This document shows, piece after piece, positions 46,130 through 56,508 of a DNA stretch of 64,000 nucleotides (its first letter is position 1; each line of letters begins with the position of its first letter). The notes below the pieces were generated by a model. That model searched no databases, was not told the DNA's origin, and saw nothing but the letters and a program-made list of their open reading frames with translations. Made by a program: the position numbers and the translations under genes. Source of the DNA: Pseudomonas poae (GTDB taxonomy: Bacteria > Pseudomonadota > Gammaproteobacteria > Pseudomonadales > Pseudomonadaceae); assembly GCA_004000515.1 (NCBI GenBank), contig CP034537.1, positions 5,966,001 to 6,030,000 on the forward strand, read 5' to 3'.

Positions 46130-47271
46130 TCTACTGCGAGTCGACCATGTCGCCGACCCTGCGATCCTCAACCCACGGGACGCGATCATTCGCGTCACCC
46201 TCTCCCTCTGTCTGCGGTTCGGACCTGCACCTGCTCGGCGGCTACGTACCGGCCATGAAGCCCGGCGATATCATTGGCCACGAATTCATGGGCGAAGTGG
46301 TCGAGGTCGGCAAAGGCGTCACCGACCTGCGCAAGGGTGACAAAGTGATCACCATCTCAATCATCGGCTGCGGCAACTGCGAGCCGTGCCAGCGCAGCGA
46401 TTTCTCCTGCTGCGACAACTCCAACCCAAACCCGTCGGCGACGGACCTGATGTATGGCCAGCCATGCTGCGGCATCATCGGCTACAGCCACGCTTTTGGC
46501 GGTTACCCGGGCAGTCACGCGACCTACGTGCGGGTGCCGTTCGCCGACGTCAACCTGTTCAAGGTGCCCGAAGGCGTGAGCGATGAGCAGGCGCTGTTTG
46601 TCTCGGATGCGGCGCCCACCGGTTACTTCGCGGCGGACAATGCCGATATCCAGCCCGGCGACACCGTGGCAGTGTGGGGCTGCGGCGGCGTTGGCCAGAT
46701 GGCGATCTGCAGTGCTTACCTGTTGGGCGCCGAGCGGGTGATCGCGATTGATCGTTACCCCGACCGGCTGCGCCTGGCCGAAGAACGCGGCAAGGCGATC
46801 CCTATCAACTACGAGAAAACCAACGTGCACGAAGCCTTGCTGGAGTTGACTGGCGGACGCGGCCCGGATCGCTGCATTGATTGTGTGGGCATGGAGGCGC
46901 ATGGCACCGAGATCGACTATGCCTATGACAAGGCCAAGCAGTTGCTCAGGCTGCACACCGAACGCGGCAGCGTGCTAAGGCAGGCCATACGTGCCTGCCG
47001 TAAAGGCGGCACGGTATCGGTGGTCGGCGTGTACGGTGGGTTGCTCGACAAGTTCCCGATGGGCGCGATCGTCAACAAGGCGTTGACGCTAAGATCCGGA
47101 CAGCAACCGGGGCAGCGTTACGCACCGACCCTGTTCGAGCATATTCGCAAAGGCGAGCTTGACCCTGCCTACTTGCTGACCCATCCCATGAGCCTGGAAG
47201 ACGGGGCGCAAGGCTACAAGCTGTTCAAGGAAAAAACCGATAATTGCCTGCGGGTGGTGTTTAAGCCCTGA
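46101..47271 (+). pseudogene. Zinc-dependent alcohol dehydrogenase (threonine-dehydrogenase-like MDR), frameshifted as read
   Basis: The start MRALTWQAPNLLRVDHVADP is separated from the body by an extra C in CCC near 46196-46198; removing one base gives the catalytic motif VTLSSVCGSDLHLLGGYVPA. The body has GHEFMGEVVEVGKGV, structural-zinc cysteines (CGNCEPCQRSDFSCC), and VAVWGCGGVGQMAICSAYLL for NAD binding. The corrected protein is about 389 residues. The AAGGAGGACC ribosome site lies within the end of the previous gene. The family oxidises alcohols or sorbitol-like substrates; specificity unknown. Confidence 0.85.
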
Positions 47272-47361
47272 GGGTCGTGCGTGTGGTTTCAATGCCTGGC
47301 ACGCCGAACAGCGGGGGATGTGTGAGCCGTAGATGCCGATACCCATGCTCCGATGAGCGGT

Positions 47362-48693
47362 TTAGCCAGGCTCCGCGACCGGCGTCGCCAGGCGATTGCA
47401 CGCGTACAGCGCACTACCCAGCAGCATCAACGCGCCGCCTCGCAACCAAGTGTCGAGGCCTTGCTGGCTGAGCAGGATCAGGCAGGAAACAATCGCCAGC
47501 ACTGGCACCCAGGTCGGCACACGAAAATGGTGTTCTGCGACGAGGTCGCGGCGCAATACCAGCACCGCCAGGTTGGTGCTGAGGAACACGAAAAGCAGCA
47601 ACAGCACGACCGTCTCGGCCAACGCTGCGAGCGTGCCGGTCAACGTCAAGGAGATGGCCACCAGGGTGCTGGCGATGATCGCGACCCAAGGCGTACGCCG
47701 CTTGGGCAGCACACGCGAAAGCGGCCCCGGCAAAAGGCTCATGCGGGCCATGCCATAGGCCAGGCGGCTGGCCATGACCATGGTCAACAGCGCACCGTTG
47801 GCGACCGCCACCAGTGCAATGAAGGCGAAGAGCTGGGGCGGGATACTCAAGCCCGAGGCGCGTACCACCTCGAGCAACGGCGCCGAGGTGGCCGTCAGTT
47901 TGTCCATCGGCAGCACCACTGAAGCAGCGACACCGACCGCCGTATACACGATGCCGGCCGTCACCAACGCGGCAAACAGCGCACGCGGATACACCTTGCG
48001 CACCCCGCGTATTTCTTCGGCCAGGTTAGCCGACGTTTCAAAACCGACAAACGAATAGAACGCCAGCAATGCAGCGCCCAGCACCGCAGGCATAGGGTTG
48101 ACGCCGGCCTTGAACTCCAGCGCGCGGCCGAGGTTGGCTTCGCCCGACTGGATGCACCAGGCCGCGGCCACCACCACCAATAGCAGCCCGGACAGTTCGA
48201 TGCAGGTCATGACCATGTTGGCGCCCAACGACTCCTTGATACCGCGAGCATTGAGCAGCGCTATCACCATCAGGAATATCAGCGCGGCCAGGTGCGGTGA
48301 TACGTCGACGAACGCCGCCAGGTAGTCGCCGGCAAATGCCAGGGACAGCCCGGCCGCGCTGGTGACGGCGGCCGCCAGCATGCAAAAGCCGACCAGGAAC
48401 GAAATCAGCGGTGACTTGAATGCCTTCTCGGCGAACACCGAAGCAGCGCCGGCATAGGGGTACTTGGTCACCAGCTCCGCGTACGAACCTGCCGTGAGCA
48501 TGGCGAAGAACAACGCCACCAGCAGCGGCACCCAGATCGCCCCACCCACCTCGCCAGCGATGGTGCCGGCCAGCGCGTACACGCCGGCACCGAGCACATC
48601 GCCGAGAATGAACAGAAACAACATCGGGCCCGTCACGGCGCGGCGCAAGGACGGTTTTGTGGGTGCGGCTTGGCTGAAGCTGAACTCGGACAT
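47362..48693 (-). CDS. APC-family amino acid permease
   Basis: 443 residues from ATG 48693 (MSEFSFSQAAPTKPSLRRAV); 48726 is an in-frame alternative. About twelve transmembrane helices, with the APC helix-1 signature FILGDVLGAGVYALAGTIAG and FYSFVGFETSANLAEEIRGV. Inner-membrane proton-coupled uptake of an amino acid or amine is expected. Monocistronic, convergent with the alcohol dehydrogenase. Confidence 0.88.
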   Translation of the reverse strand: MSEFSFSQAAPTKPSLRRAVTGPMLFLFILGDVLGAGVYALAGTIAGEVGGAIWVPLLVALFFAMLTAGSYAELVTKYPYAGAASVFAEKAFKSPLISFLVGFCMLAAAVTSAAGLSLAFAGDYLAAFVDVSPHLAALIFLMVIALLNARGIKESLGANMVMTCIELSGLLLVVVAAAWCIQSGEANLGRALEFKAGVNPMPAVLGAALLAFYSFVGFETSANLAEEIRGVRKVYPRALFAALVTAGIVYTAVGVAASVVLPMDKLTATSAPLLEVVRASGLSIPPQLFAFIALVAVANGALLTMVMASRLAYGMARMSLLPGPLSRVLPKRRTPWVAIIASTLVAISLTLTGTLAALAETVVLLLLFVFLSTNLAVLVLRRDLVAEHHFRVPTWVPVLAIVSCLILLSQQGLDTWLRGGALMLLGSALYACNRLATPVAEPG

Positions 48694-48826
48694 GGGCGGC
48701 TCGGGCGGCGGGGTTGTTATCAGCAATCAGCGGGCGCGGGCCGGCTGACGCGGGGCTCTCTACAATGGAAAATCCACGCGCCGCCAAAGTTCCGTTTTCC
48801 GCTGCAACCCCGGCGCAGGCGCCCCG

Positions 48827-49141
48827 TCAATCGTCCTCGTGCAGGTGCGCGTCAGCGCAGGGCAAACGCCCCGATTCGCCGCCCGCAATCCGTTCCGCCT
48901 GATCAATGCCGCGCTTGAGCGCGTCGTGCACGGTCCATTCGGCGCCCGGCAACTGGCTGGTGCGTTCAATCACGCATTGCCCCGTCGCGGTATAGACGCT
49001 GACCAGCACTTCGATATCGGCGTCTTCGCGCTCCCGGGCCCTGACTTCGATATGGCACCCGTTTTCCACTTCCTGAGTAAAGCACTCTTCTTCCATTGCC
49101 TTTTGGGCCCATGCCTTATAAGTATTACCACGAATAAACAT
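48827..49141 (-). CDS. Hypothetical protein, 104 aa
   Basis: Begins MFIRGNTYKAWAQKAMEEEC and has a beta-rich core (HIEVRAREREDADIEVLVSV) and an acidic C-terminus (DAHLHEDD). GGGAGAAC precedes ATG 49141. No domain recognised. Divergent from the cyo operon. Confidence 0.6.
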   Translation of the reverse strand: MFIRGNTYKAWAQKAMEEECFTQEVENGCHIEVRAREREDADIEVLVSVYTATGQCVIERTSQLPGAEWTVHDALKRGIDQAERIAGGESGRLPCADAHLHEDD

Positions 49142-49542
49142 AACTGTTCTCCCGGACCGTTAGTGGGTTGACCTTCAAGTAAGACCTGAATGCCTTAAGA
49201 GGGATTCCGTCTTTTTTACAAGGGAAATTGCATCATGCACCTATAAAGCTCTAGTGCCGTTTCGCTTGTTAAGCCGTTCGTCAGGCGAAGTAACAAATTG
49301 TTAAACCAACCCCGTGACGTCTATTCAAAATATTCGGCAGCGCGGTGAAAAACGCACCGCAGAGCAGCAGCGAAAGCCAACAGATCCGGGCAGCTGATGG
49401 GTTTTATCCATTGATGGCGCCGTATTGCCTGGCGTCAGGAACTAACAAGCGCAGCGCCAGCGTTTCGCTTAAGTAATTTACGAACACTGTCGCCGGACTT
49501 TCGGCGCCGTAACAACGGACGTTTTCCATACAGGAGCAAGGC
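49142..49542. other. Upstream region of the cyo operon
   Basis: 400 bp without a gene. It must hold the cyo promoter, since cyoA is the first plus-strand gene. The A+T-rich part around 49195-49340 is the likely location, but I cannot assign a specific binding site. CAGGAGCAAGGC provides the cyoA ribosome site at 49531-49542. Confidence 0.5.
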
Positions 49543-50466
49543 ATGAAACGAGCGATTGGCTATTGCCTGGCATATCTCGCCAGCGTCTTCTTGTTAAGCG
49601 GTTGCAACTTAGTGGTGTTCAACCCCAAGGGGCAGATTTCAACCGATGAGCGCGACCTGATTATCCTCGCCACGGGCCTGATGCTGTTGGTGGTGGTGCC
49701 GGTGATCGTGCTGACGTTTGTGTTTGCCTACCGCTACCGCGCCACCAATAAAAAGGCCCGTTACTCACCGCGCTGGGCCAGTTCCCACAAAATCGAAGCA
49801 GTAGTGTGGGGCGTGCCGCTGCTGATCATCATCGCCTTGGGCTGGGTGACGTGGAAAACCACCCACGCCCTCGACCCCTATCGCCCGCTCGACTCGGACA
49901 CGCCACCGATCAACGTCCAGGTGGTGGCCATCGACTGGAAGTGGCTGTTCATCTACCCCGACCTGGGTATCGCCAGCGTCAACGAACTGGCCTTGCCGGT
50001 GCACACGCCGGTGAGTTTCACCATCACCTCCGACGCGGCCATGACGTCCTTCTTCATCCCGGCGCTGGGAGGGCAGATCTATGCGATGGCAGGCATGCAG
50101 ACCAAGCTGCACCTGATCGCCAACGAAACCGGCGAGTTCAAGGGAATCGCCGCCAACTACAACGGCCCCGGTTTTTCCGACATGCATTTCACCACGCTGT
50201 CATTGAGCCCCACCGACTTCCAGACCTGGGCGAACAAGGTCAAGGGCGCCTCCACAGTCCTTGACCAAACGAGCTATGCGCACTTGGCCAAGCCCACCAT
50301 CAAGCACCCCGTGACCTATTACTCGGCAGTGCAGGAGCGGCTGTTCCTGGACATCGTCGATAAATACGAAGGCATGAACAAGGCCAATAAAACCAGGCGA
50401 GCGCCATTGAGCGGTACTGAAAAGCGCGTCGATCAACACCCCAGTTTACTGGCCGAGGAGCAATAA
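49543..50466 (+). CDS. cyoA: Cytochrome bo3 quinol oxidase subunit II
   Basis: 307 residues. Lipoprotein signal with LLSGCN, two transmembrane helices, then a cupredoxin domain that lacks the CuA ligands (no CxxxC), as expected for a quinol oxidase. [20 protein letters not shown] and [20 protein letters not shown] are typical CyoA segments. First gene of cyoABCDE; cyoB follows at 2 bp. Confidence 0.96.
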   Translation: MKRAIGYCLAYLASVFLLSGCNLVVFNPKGQISTDERDLIILATGLMLLVVVPVIVLTFVFAYRYRATNKKARYSPRWASSHKIEAVVWGVPLLIIIALGWVTWKTTHALDPYRPLDSDTPPINVQVVAIDWKWLFIYPDLGIASVNELALPVHTPVSFTITSDAAMTSFFIPALGGQIYAMAGMQTKLHLIANETGEFKGIAANYNGPGFSDMHFTTLSLSPTDFQTWANKVKGASTVLDQTSYAHLAKPTIKHPVTYYSAVQERLFLDIVDKYEGMNKANKTRRAPLSGTEKRVDQHPSLLAEEQ

Positions 50467-50468
50467 CA

Positions 50469-52442
50469 ATGTTCGGAAAACTGTCATGGGATGCGATTCC
50501 AACCACTGAACCGATTGTGATGTACACGCTGGCCTTCATCGGGCTGATCGGCGCGGCGATGGTGGGCACCATTACCTGGAAACGCAAATGGGGCTATTTG
50601 TGGCGCGAGTGGTTCACGTCGGTGGACCACAAAAAGATCGGATGTATGTACATCATCGTCGCGCTGGTGATGCTGCTACGCGGTTTCTCCGACGCAATCA
50701 TGATGCGCACCCAGCAAGCCATGGCCGCCAGTGGCGGGCCGGGTTATCTGCCGCCGGAACACTACGACCAGATCTTCACTGCCCATGGCGTGATCATGAT
50801 TTTCTTCGTGGCCATGCCCTTCGTGGTCGGCCTGATGAACGTAGTGGTGCCGTTGCAGATAGGCGCACGCGACGTGGCCTACCCGTTTCTCAACGCGCTG
50901 AGCTTCTGGCTGTTCGTGGCCGGTGCCGCGCTGGTCAACGTCTCACTGGGGATCGGTGAGTTTGCGCGAACCGGTTGGGTAGCCTATCCGCCGTTATCCG
51001 GGTTGGCATACAGCCCCGGGGTCGGGGTGGACTACTACATATGGTCACTGCAGATATCCGGCGTCGGCACGTTACTGACGGGGCTGAATTTCTTCGTCAC
51101 GATTTTGAAGATGCGCACCGAAGGCATGACGTTGTTCAAAATGCCGGTGTTCACCTGGAATGCGCTGTGCACCTCGGTGCTGATCCTGGCGTCGTTTCCA
51201 ATTCTTACCGCCACCCTGCTGATGCTGTCCCTGGACCGTTACCTGGGCATGCATTTCTTTACCAACGAAGCCGGCGGCAACCCGATGATGTACGTGAACT
51301 TGATCTGGGCCTGGGGGCATCCGGAGGTGTACATCCTGATCCTGCCGGCGTTCGGAGTGTTTTCCGAGATTGCCGCGACCTTCAGCAGTAAGCGGCTCTT
51401 CGGTTACGTGTCGCTGGTATGGGCGACGATTGCGATTACCGTGTTGTCGTTCATCGTGTGGCTGCACCACTTCTTCACCATGGGCGCAGGGGGTAACGTC
51501 AACGCGTTCTTCGGCATCATGACCATGATTATCGCGGTGCCGACCGGGGTGAAAATCTTCACCTGGCTGTTCACCATGTACCGTGGCCGGGTGCGCTTCG
51601 AGACCCCCATGCTGTGGACCCTGGGCTTTATCGTGACCTTCAGCATCGGCGGGATGACCGGGGTATTGCTGGCAGTGCCGGGCGCTGACTTCATGCTGCA
51701 CAACAGCCTGTTCCTGATCGCGCATTTTCACAACGTGATCATCGGCGGCGCGGTGTTCGGCTACATGGCCGGCCTGACCTACTGGTTCCCCAAGGCCTTT
51801 GGCTTCCGCTTGAACGACAAGCTGGGCCGCATCGCCTTCTGGTGCTGGCTGATCGGCTTTTATTTCGCGTTCATGCCGTCGTATGTACTGGGCTTTATGG
51901 GCATGACCCGGCGCCTCAACCATTTCGACAACCCGGAATGGCGGCCGTGGCTGCTGCTGGAAGTGCTGGGCGTGCTCATCATCCTCTGCGGCGTAATTTC
52001 CCAGGCTCTGCAGCTGTTCGTCAGCATCCGTAACCGCCACCAATACCGCGACCTTACTGGCGACCCGTGGGACGGGCGCACCCTGGAATGGGCCACCGCC
52101 TCTCCGCCACCGCTGTACAACTTCGCCGAGCAACCCAAGGTCAATGACCTGGACGCTTATTGGGGCATGAAGGAGCGCGGCGTGAGCACCCTCAGCCACA
52201 CCGACTACCGAAGCATTCACATGCCGCGCAACACCGCCTCGGGCCTGGTGATCAGCCTGTTCGCGCTGATCTGCAGCTTCGCCCTGGTCTGGCACATCTG
52301 GTGGCTGGCGGCGTTCGGCCTGGTGGCTTCGGTGGTCGCGTTCGTGGTGCGCAGCTACGACGAAGACACTGATTACTTCGTGTCCGCGCAAGAGGTGGCG
52401 CGCATCGAAACGGCACGTCTCAAAGACCTGGCAGAGGCTTGA
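50469..52442 (+). CDS. cyoB: Cytochrome bo3 quinol oxidase subunit I
   Basis: 657 residues, about fifteen transmembrane helices. Ligands: [20 protein letters not shown] (low-spin heme), [20 protein letters not shown] (CuB His with Tyr), [11 protein letters not shown] and [16 protein letters not shown]. It oxidises ubiquinol, reduces O2 and pumps protons, and is the high-capacity oxidase under well-aerated conditions. cyoC starts 3 bp downstream. Confidence 0.97.
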   Translation: MFGKLSWDAIPTTEPIVMYTLAFIGLIGAAMVGTITWKRKWGYLWREWFTSVDHKKIGCMYIIVALVMLLRGFSDAIMMRTQQAMAASGGPGYLPPEHYDQIFTAHGVIMIFFVAMPFVVGLMNVVVPLQIGARDVAYPFLNALSFWLFVAGAALVNVSLGIGEFARTGWVAYPPLSGLAYSPGVGVDYYIWSLQISGVGTLLTGLNFFVTILKMRTEGMTLFKMPVFTWNALCTSVLILASFPILTATLLMLSLDRYLGMHFFTNEAGGNPMMYVNLIWAWGHPEVYILILPAFGVFSEIAATFSSKRLFGYVSLVWATIAITVLSFIVWLHHFFTMGAGGNVNAFFGIMTMIIAVPTGVKIFTWLFTMYRGRVRFETPMLWTLGFIVTFSIGGMTGVLLAVPGADFMLHNSLFLIAHFHNVIIGGAVFGYMAGLTYWFPKAFGFRLNDKLGRIAFWCWLIGFYFAFMPSYVLGFMGMTRRLNHFDNPEWRPWLLLEVLGVLIILCGVISQALQLFVSIRNRHQYRDLTGDPWDGRTLEWATASPPPLYNFAEQPKVNDLDAYWGMKERGVSTLSHTDYRSIHMPRNTASGLVISLFALICSFALVWHIWWLAAFGLVASVVAFVVRSYDEDTDYFVSAQEVARIETARLKDLAEA

Positions 52443-52445
52443 TCC

Positions 52446-53059
52446 ATGTCCAATATCGTGATTGAAAAGACATCGCTCATACTCAGGAACACGGACATGA
52501 AGACGCGGGTTCGCTGAGCGTCTTCGGGTTCTGGATCTACCTGATGACCGACTGCATCCTGTTCGCGAGCTTGTTCGCCGGCTATGCGGTGTTGCGCGAC
52601 AGCGTGGCCGGCGGTCCTTCGAGCGTGGATATTTTCGAACTGCCCTATGTGCTCGCTGAAACCATGCTGCTGCTGTTGAGCAGCATCACCTACGGCTACG
52701 GGATGCTGGCGATGAACCGTGGCCAGCAAAGCCAGGTGCTGCGTTGGCTGGGACTCACGTTCGTGCTCGGCGCCGGCTTCATTGCCATGGAAATCAACGA
52801 GTTCCGCCATTTGATCGCAGAAGGCTACGGACCGGACCGCAGCGCGTTTCTGACCGCTTTTTTCACCCTTGTCGGCACCCACGGCGCGCACGTGTTGACG
52901 GGGTTGATCTGGATGGCTGTGCTGATGGTGCAGATTCGCCAGAAAGGCCTGACCAACACCACCGCCACCCGGCTCAGTTGCCTGAGCCTGTTCTGGCACT
53001 TCCTGGACGTGGTGTGGATCTGCGTGTTTACCGTGATCTATCTGTTGGGAGTGGTGTGA
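52446..53059 (+). pseudogene. cyoC: Cytochrome bo3 quinol oxidase subunit III, frameshifted as read
   Basis: ATG 52446 reads MSNIVIEK; the frame then breaks at AAAA 52465-52468. With five A it continues [20 protein letters not shown] and joins the long frame [20 protein letters not shown] to the stop at 53059, about 204 residues with five transmembrane helices. Position in the operon and content are unambiguous. One missing A is the only defect. Confidence 0.93.
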
Positions 53060-53060
53060 C

Positions 53061-53398
53061 ATGTACAAGCAAAGTTCGATTCACAGCAGCGCCGGTACCA
53101 GCCATGGCAGCAGCCGTTCCTACTTGGTCGGGTTCCTGCTGTCGGTGCTGCTGACCCTGATCCCTTTCGCCCTGGTGATGTTCCCTTCGCTGCCGCGCAC
53201 CATCACCGCCTGGCTGGTGGTGGCGCTGGGGTTATCCAGATCGTGGTCCACCTCAAGTTCTTCCTGCATCTGGATACGGCCGAGGAACAACGCTGGAACC
53301 TGATTGCACTGATTTTTTCGGCGGTCATCATTCTTTTGCTGGTAGGGCTCTCGCTATGGATCATGGACAGTATTCACCACAACATGCTGGCGCACTGA
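53061..53398 (+). pseudogene. cyoD: Cytochrome bo3 quinol oxidase subunit IV, frameshifted as read
   Basis: ATG 53061 reads MYKQSSIHSSAGTSHGSSRS, with two transmembrane helices (YLVGFLLSVLLTLIPFALVM and ITAWLVVALG). The frame is lost at GGGGTT 53228-53233. One extra base restores IQIVVHLKFFLHLDTAEEQR and NLIALIFSAVIILLLVGLSL, ending HNMLAH with a stop at 53396. The corrected length is about 112 residues, the normal CyoD size. Confidence 0.9.
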
Positions 53399-54374
53399 GG
53401 TACTGGCTGGGGCTGCTCAATGCAGGAATTCAACTGACCAAGCCAGGGATCATTTTTGGCAATCTCACGTCGGTGCTGGGGGTTATTTCCTCGCTGGCGG
53501 CGGGCGCCTGGCAGGCCCTGCGCACCTAGTTGCCACCCTGCTCGGCACTGCATTGGTGATCGGTTGCGGTTGTGTCATTAACAACTGCGCCGATCGAGAC
53601 ATTGATCGGCGCATGGTGCGAACCTGCCATCGCGCACTGGCGCTGCGAACCATCGCGGTGCCCACCGCCGCCAGCTATGCCATCGCACTGGGCGTCAGTG
53701 GTTTCGGCCTGCTCTGGGCGGGCAGCAACCTGCTGGCGTGCTGCCTGGCGCTGGTCGGGCTGGTGATCTATGCGGGGGTCTACACCTTCTGGCTCAAGCG
53801 CCGTTCCCACTGGGGCACCTTGGTCGGCAGCCTCTCCGGGGCAATGCCGCCGGTGATCGGTTATTGCGCGGTCACCGCAAGGTTCGACGCCACGGCGATG
53901 ATGTTAGTGCTGGTGTTCTGCTGCTGGCAGATGCCCCATTCACACGCCATCACCGTGATGCGCCGCGAGGACTTCCGCGCAGCGCGCCTGCCGCTGCTGA
54001 CCCTGTCCCAAGCCCACCGGCAAATACAGGCGTACACCCTGGCTTTCTTCGCCAGCACCCTGCTGCTGGGCGTGGTGGCCCAGATGGGCATACTGTATTT
54101 CGCCGTGATCAGCGCCTTGGGCGGTTACTGGCTGGCGCTGGCCAACAGCAGCGTGCGCCGGGTCGATCCAGCGCGCTGGGCGCGCTCGATCTTCGGCTTC
54201 TCGATTCTGTTGGTGATGATCCTCAACCTGATGCTGGCGCTGTCCACGCTGTGTCGAGCAAGCTGCGAATCTTCCTGGGCAAATCAGCGGGCTGGTAGGG
54301 TTTGGCAATCAACTCGAATTCATGCACCTGTATATCCGCGCGCTCCAGCGAGTCTTTCGCATAGCCCGTCGTAA
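53356..54374 (+). pseudogene. cyoE: Protoheme IX farnesyltransferase (heme o synthase), frameshifted as read
   Basis: ATG 53356 overlaps the end of cyoD. The N-terminus GALRYWLGLLNAGIQLTKPG and body VIGCGCVINNCADRDIDRRM (prenyl-diphosphate-binding motif) are in two frames that meet at GGGGG 53478-53482; six G restore LGGYFLAGGGRLAGPAHLVA. Nine transmembrane helices. It farnesylates heme b to heme o for CyoB; the aa3 oxidase would need heme A made from it. As read the frame runs to 54374, overlapping the convergent kinase by about 150 bp, whereas the normal CyoE length ends near 54250, so a second indel near the 3' end is possible. Confidence 0.88.
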
Positions 54375-55824
54375 GCAGCACCCTGGTATGCGGATACAAG
54401 TGCGCTATCTCGCGCGCGAGTTCCGCGCCATTCATCTGGCCGGGCATGATCAAGTCACTGAACACCAGGTCATAGGTCGCGCCGGCGAGCCGATCCAGCG
54501 CCTCGGCGGCAGTGTGTGCAATGTCGGTGCTATAACCGTAGTCAGACAGAACCTCCTGCGCGAGCTCGGCCACTTCGGGCCGGTCCTCCACAATCAAGAT
54601 GTGCTCGTCGCCTTGAAGCGAAGTAGTCGCGGGCGTTTGCTCGACCCAGAGCTGGCTGTCGTTCGCCGGAAAATACAGGCATACCGTCGTGCCAACGCCT
54701 GGGTAGGAATGGATGCGTGCAGTACCGCCCGATTGCTTGACGAAGCCATACACCATCGACAATCCCAGCCCTGAACCCTTGCCCTCTTCCTTGGTGGTGA
54801 AGAACGGCTGCATGATTTTCTCCTGGACGCTCTCATCGATGCCGTTGCCGTTATCGCTGATCGAGAGGCCCACGTAGCGGCCTTCGGCCAACCCGTCGCG
54901 TTGCGCATTGGCATCGCCAGGAACCTGAACGTTGCACGTCTTGATTGTCACGGTCGGCTCGCCATGTCCTCCTAGCGCATCCTGGGCGTTGGATAACAAA
55001 TGCTGCACCGCCAGCTCCGCCTGCGCAGGGTCAATACGACAGTTCCACAGGTCCTCAGCCAGATTCACATGCAGCTGGACATCCTGCAGTGTCTGCGCCA
55101 AAAAATCGGTGCGGCTCAGCAAGGTGTTCAGGTTGATTACGCGACTGTCGAGACGTTGCTTGCGCGAGAACGCGAGTAGTTGTTGGGTCAAGGTTTGAGC
55201 TTTTTCGGCGGCGGCCCTGGCGCGGCTGGCGCTGTTGAGAATGCGCTGCGGGTCGGTACCGGGGCGCTTGGCGCTCTGCTGGATCAGTTCGAGATAACCG
55301 ACCATCACCTGCAGCAGGTTATTGAAGTCATGGGCGATGCCGCCGGTCAGTTGCCCTAGGGCCTCCAGGTCCTGAACGCGGCGCACGCGCAGTTCTGCGG
55401 CGTGGCGCCGGCTCACGTCAAGCTGAGAGGCAAAAAAGTACACCAATTGGCCGCTCTCATTGAACAACGGCGAAATGAACAGTTCATTCCAGAACGTCGA
55501 GCCGTCCTTGCGGTAGTTGAGTACTTCCACACATACCTCGTGGCGGCATGTCATCGCATGCTGCACTTGCCGCAACGCACGCTTATCGGTTTCAGGTCCT
55601 TGCAGAAGCCTGCAATTGCGCCCGATCACTTCATCCTGTTCATACCCCGTCAGCCTCAGGAACGCCTGATTGGCGAAGATGATCGGGTTGTCGGCTTGTG
55701 CCGGGTCGCAAACGATCATTGCGCTTTGGCTGGTTTCCATCGCCGCGAAAAACAGGTCTTTGCGGCTGGAAGAGAGCCGCGCCGGATCGATACGGTCGAC
55801 CACGGGCTTTTTCTTGCTTGCCAA
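54223..55824 (-). CDS. LOV-domain (blue-light) hybrid histidine kinase
   Basis: 533 residues. The N-terminal PAS domain is a LOV photosensor: NPIIFANQAFLRLTGYEQDE followed by GRNCRLLQGPETD, where Cys71 is the residue that forms the flavin adduct under blue light, and a C-terminal FWNELFISPLFNESGQLVYF. The kinase follows with GGIAHDFNNLLQVMVGYLEL (phospho-His), an HATPase with GKGSGLGLSMVYGFVKQSGG, and a receiver domain with DLVFSDLIMPGQMNGAELA. This LOV-HK-REC layout is known from plant-associated Pseudomonas. The output partner is not encoded nearby. Convergent with cyoE, with overlapping 3' ends. Confidence 0.93.
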   Translation of the reverse strand: MASKKKPVVDRIDPARLSSSRKDLFFAAMETSQSAMIVCDPAQADNPIIFANQAFLRLTGYEQDEVIGRNCRLLQGPETDKRALRQVQHAMTCRHEVCVEVLNYRKDGSTFWNELFISPLFNESGQLVYFFASQLDVSRRHAAELRVRRVQDLEALGQLTGGIAHDFNNLLQVMVGYLELIQQSAKRPGTDPQRILNSASRARAAAEKAQTLTQQLLAFSRKQRLDSRVINLNTLLSRTDFLAQTLQDVQLHVNLAEDLWNCRIDPAQAELAVQHLLSNAQDALGGHGEPTVTIKTCNVQVPGDANAQRDGLAEGRYVGLSISDNGNGIDESVQEKIMQPFFTTKEEGKGSGLGLSMVYGFVKQSGGTARIHSYPGVGTTVCLYFPANDSQLWVEQTPATTSLQGDEHILIVEDRPEVAELAQEVLSDYGYSTDIAHTAAEALDRLAGATYDLVFSDLIMPGQMNGAELAREIAHLYPHTRVLLTTGYAKDSLERADIQVHEFELIAKPYQPADLPRKIRSLLDTAWTAPASG

Positions 55825-55935
55825 AGTTCACCTCCAGTTACGTGGTGCGTGTTCCATGGACCGTGAAAACGTCGCGCAGTGCCACCCTGCGCTGAACAGG
55901 CGCCCGCCGCAGGCGGTCGGGCGCCGCGCATTACG

Positions 55936-56444
55936 TCAGCGCTTGGCTGCTTTGTCGGGGTCGGCTGAGCGACGCAGGAACGCTTGCGTCAGTTCCGGTA
56001 AGTGCTGTAGCAGCCACTCGGCCATGGCGATTTCCTGCGCCAGGATCTTTTCGCAGGCCGCTAGAGTTTCCGAATCACCGGCCTCTTTCGCAGCGGCGAT
56101 AAGCGCCGTGTAGCTGGCAATTTCCATGTTTTCGAAGACGTAACCGGCCATCGCGCCCTTGATGACTTCGTCACTCATCAGTGAGCCACCGACTGCCTGG
56201 CCGAACGCCATCAGCTTGCCCCCATGTCTTTCAGGGTCGATGAGCTGCCGCCCAGACGCGCCAGGCACTGGTCAATAAGTTGCTGCTGGCCGAGAGTTTC
56301 CTCAATGTGCTGGTCGATCCGTGCCTTGAGCTGGGGGTAATGTTCCAGGCGCTCGGATTGCGCCTTGAGCATTTTTTCGGCCTGCTGCTCCATCGCATGG
56401 GCATCACGTAGCCAATCAAGCAGGTTTTCCTGTGGAGTCGCCAT
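55936..56444 (-). pseudogene. DUF892/YciE-YciF-like ferritin-fold protein, frameshifted as read
   Basis: ATG 56444 (GAGGA upstream) starts MATPQENLLDWLRDAHAMEQ. The frame breaks after LGGSSSTLKDMG at a run of five C (56219-56223), where six restore GGKLMAFGQAVGGSLMSDEV and NMEIASYTALIAAAKEAGDS to the stop at 55936, about 169 residues. DUF892 proteins are four-helix, probably diiron, stress-induced proteins, often next to catalase and KGG genes, as here. AMEQQAE and NMEIASY carry plausible iron ligands. Confidence 0.85.
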
Positions 56445-56508
56445 GTCGTTAGTCCTCTTGATAAAAAATGGCAGGCGCCGCACGCCCGAAAGCGTGCGGC
56501 TGCCAAGC

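Noticed and set aside
51072..52391. 439-codon minus-strand frame opposite cyoB
   Set aside because: A shadow of cyoB, rich in His/Gln/Arg, with no recognisable motif.
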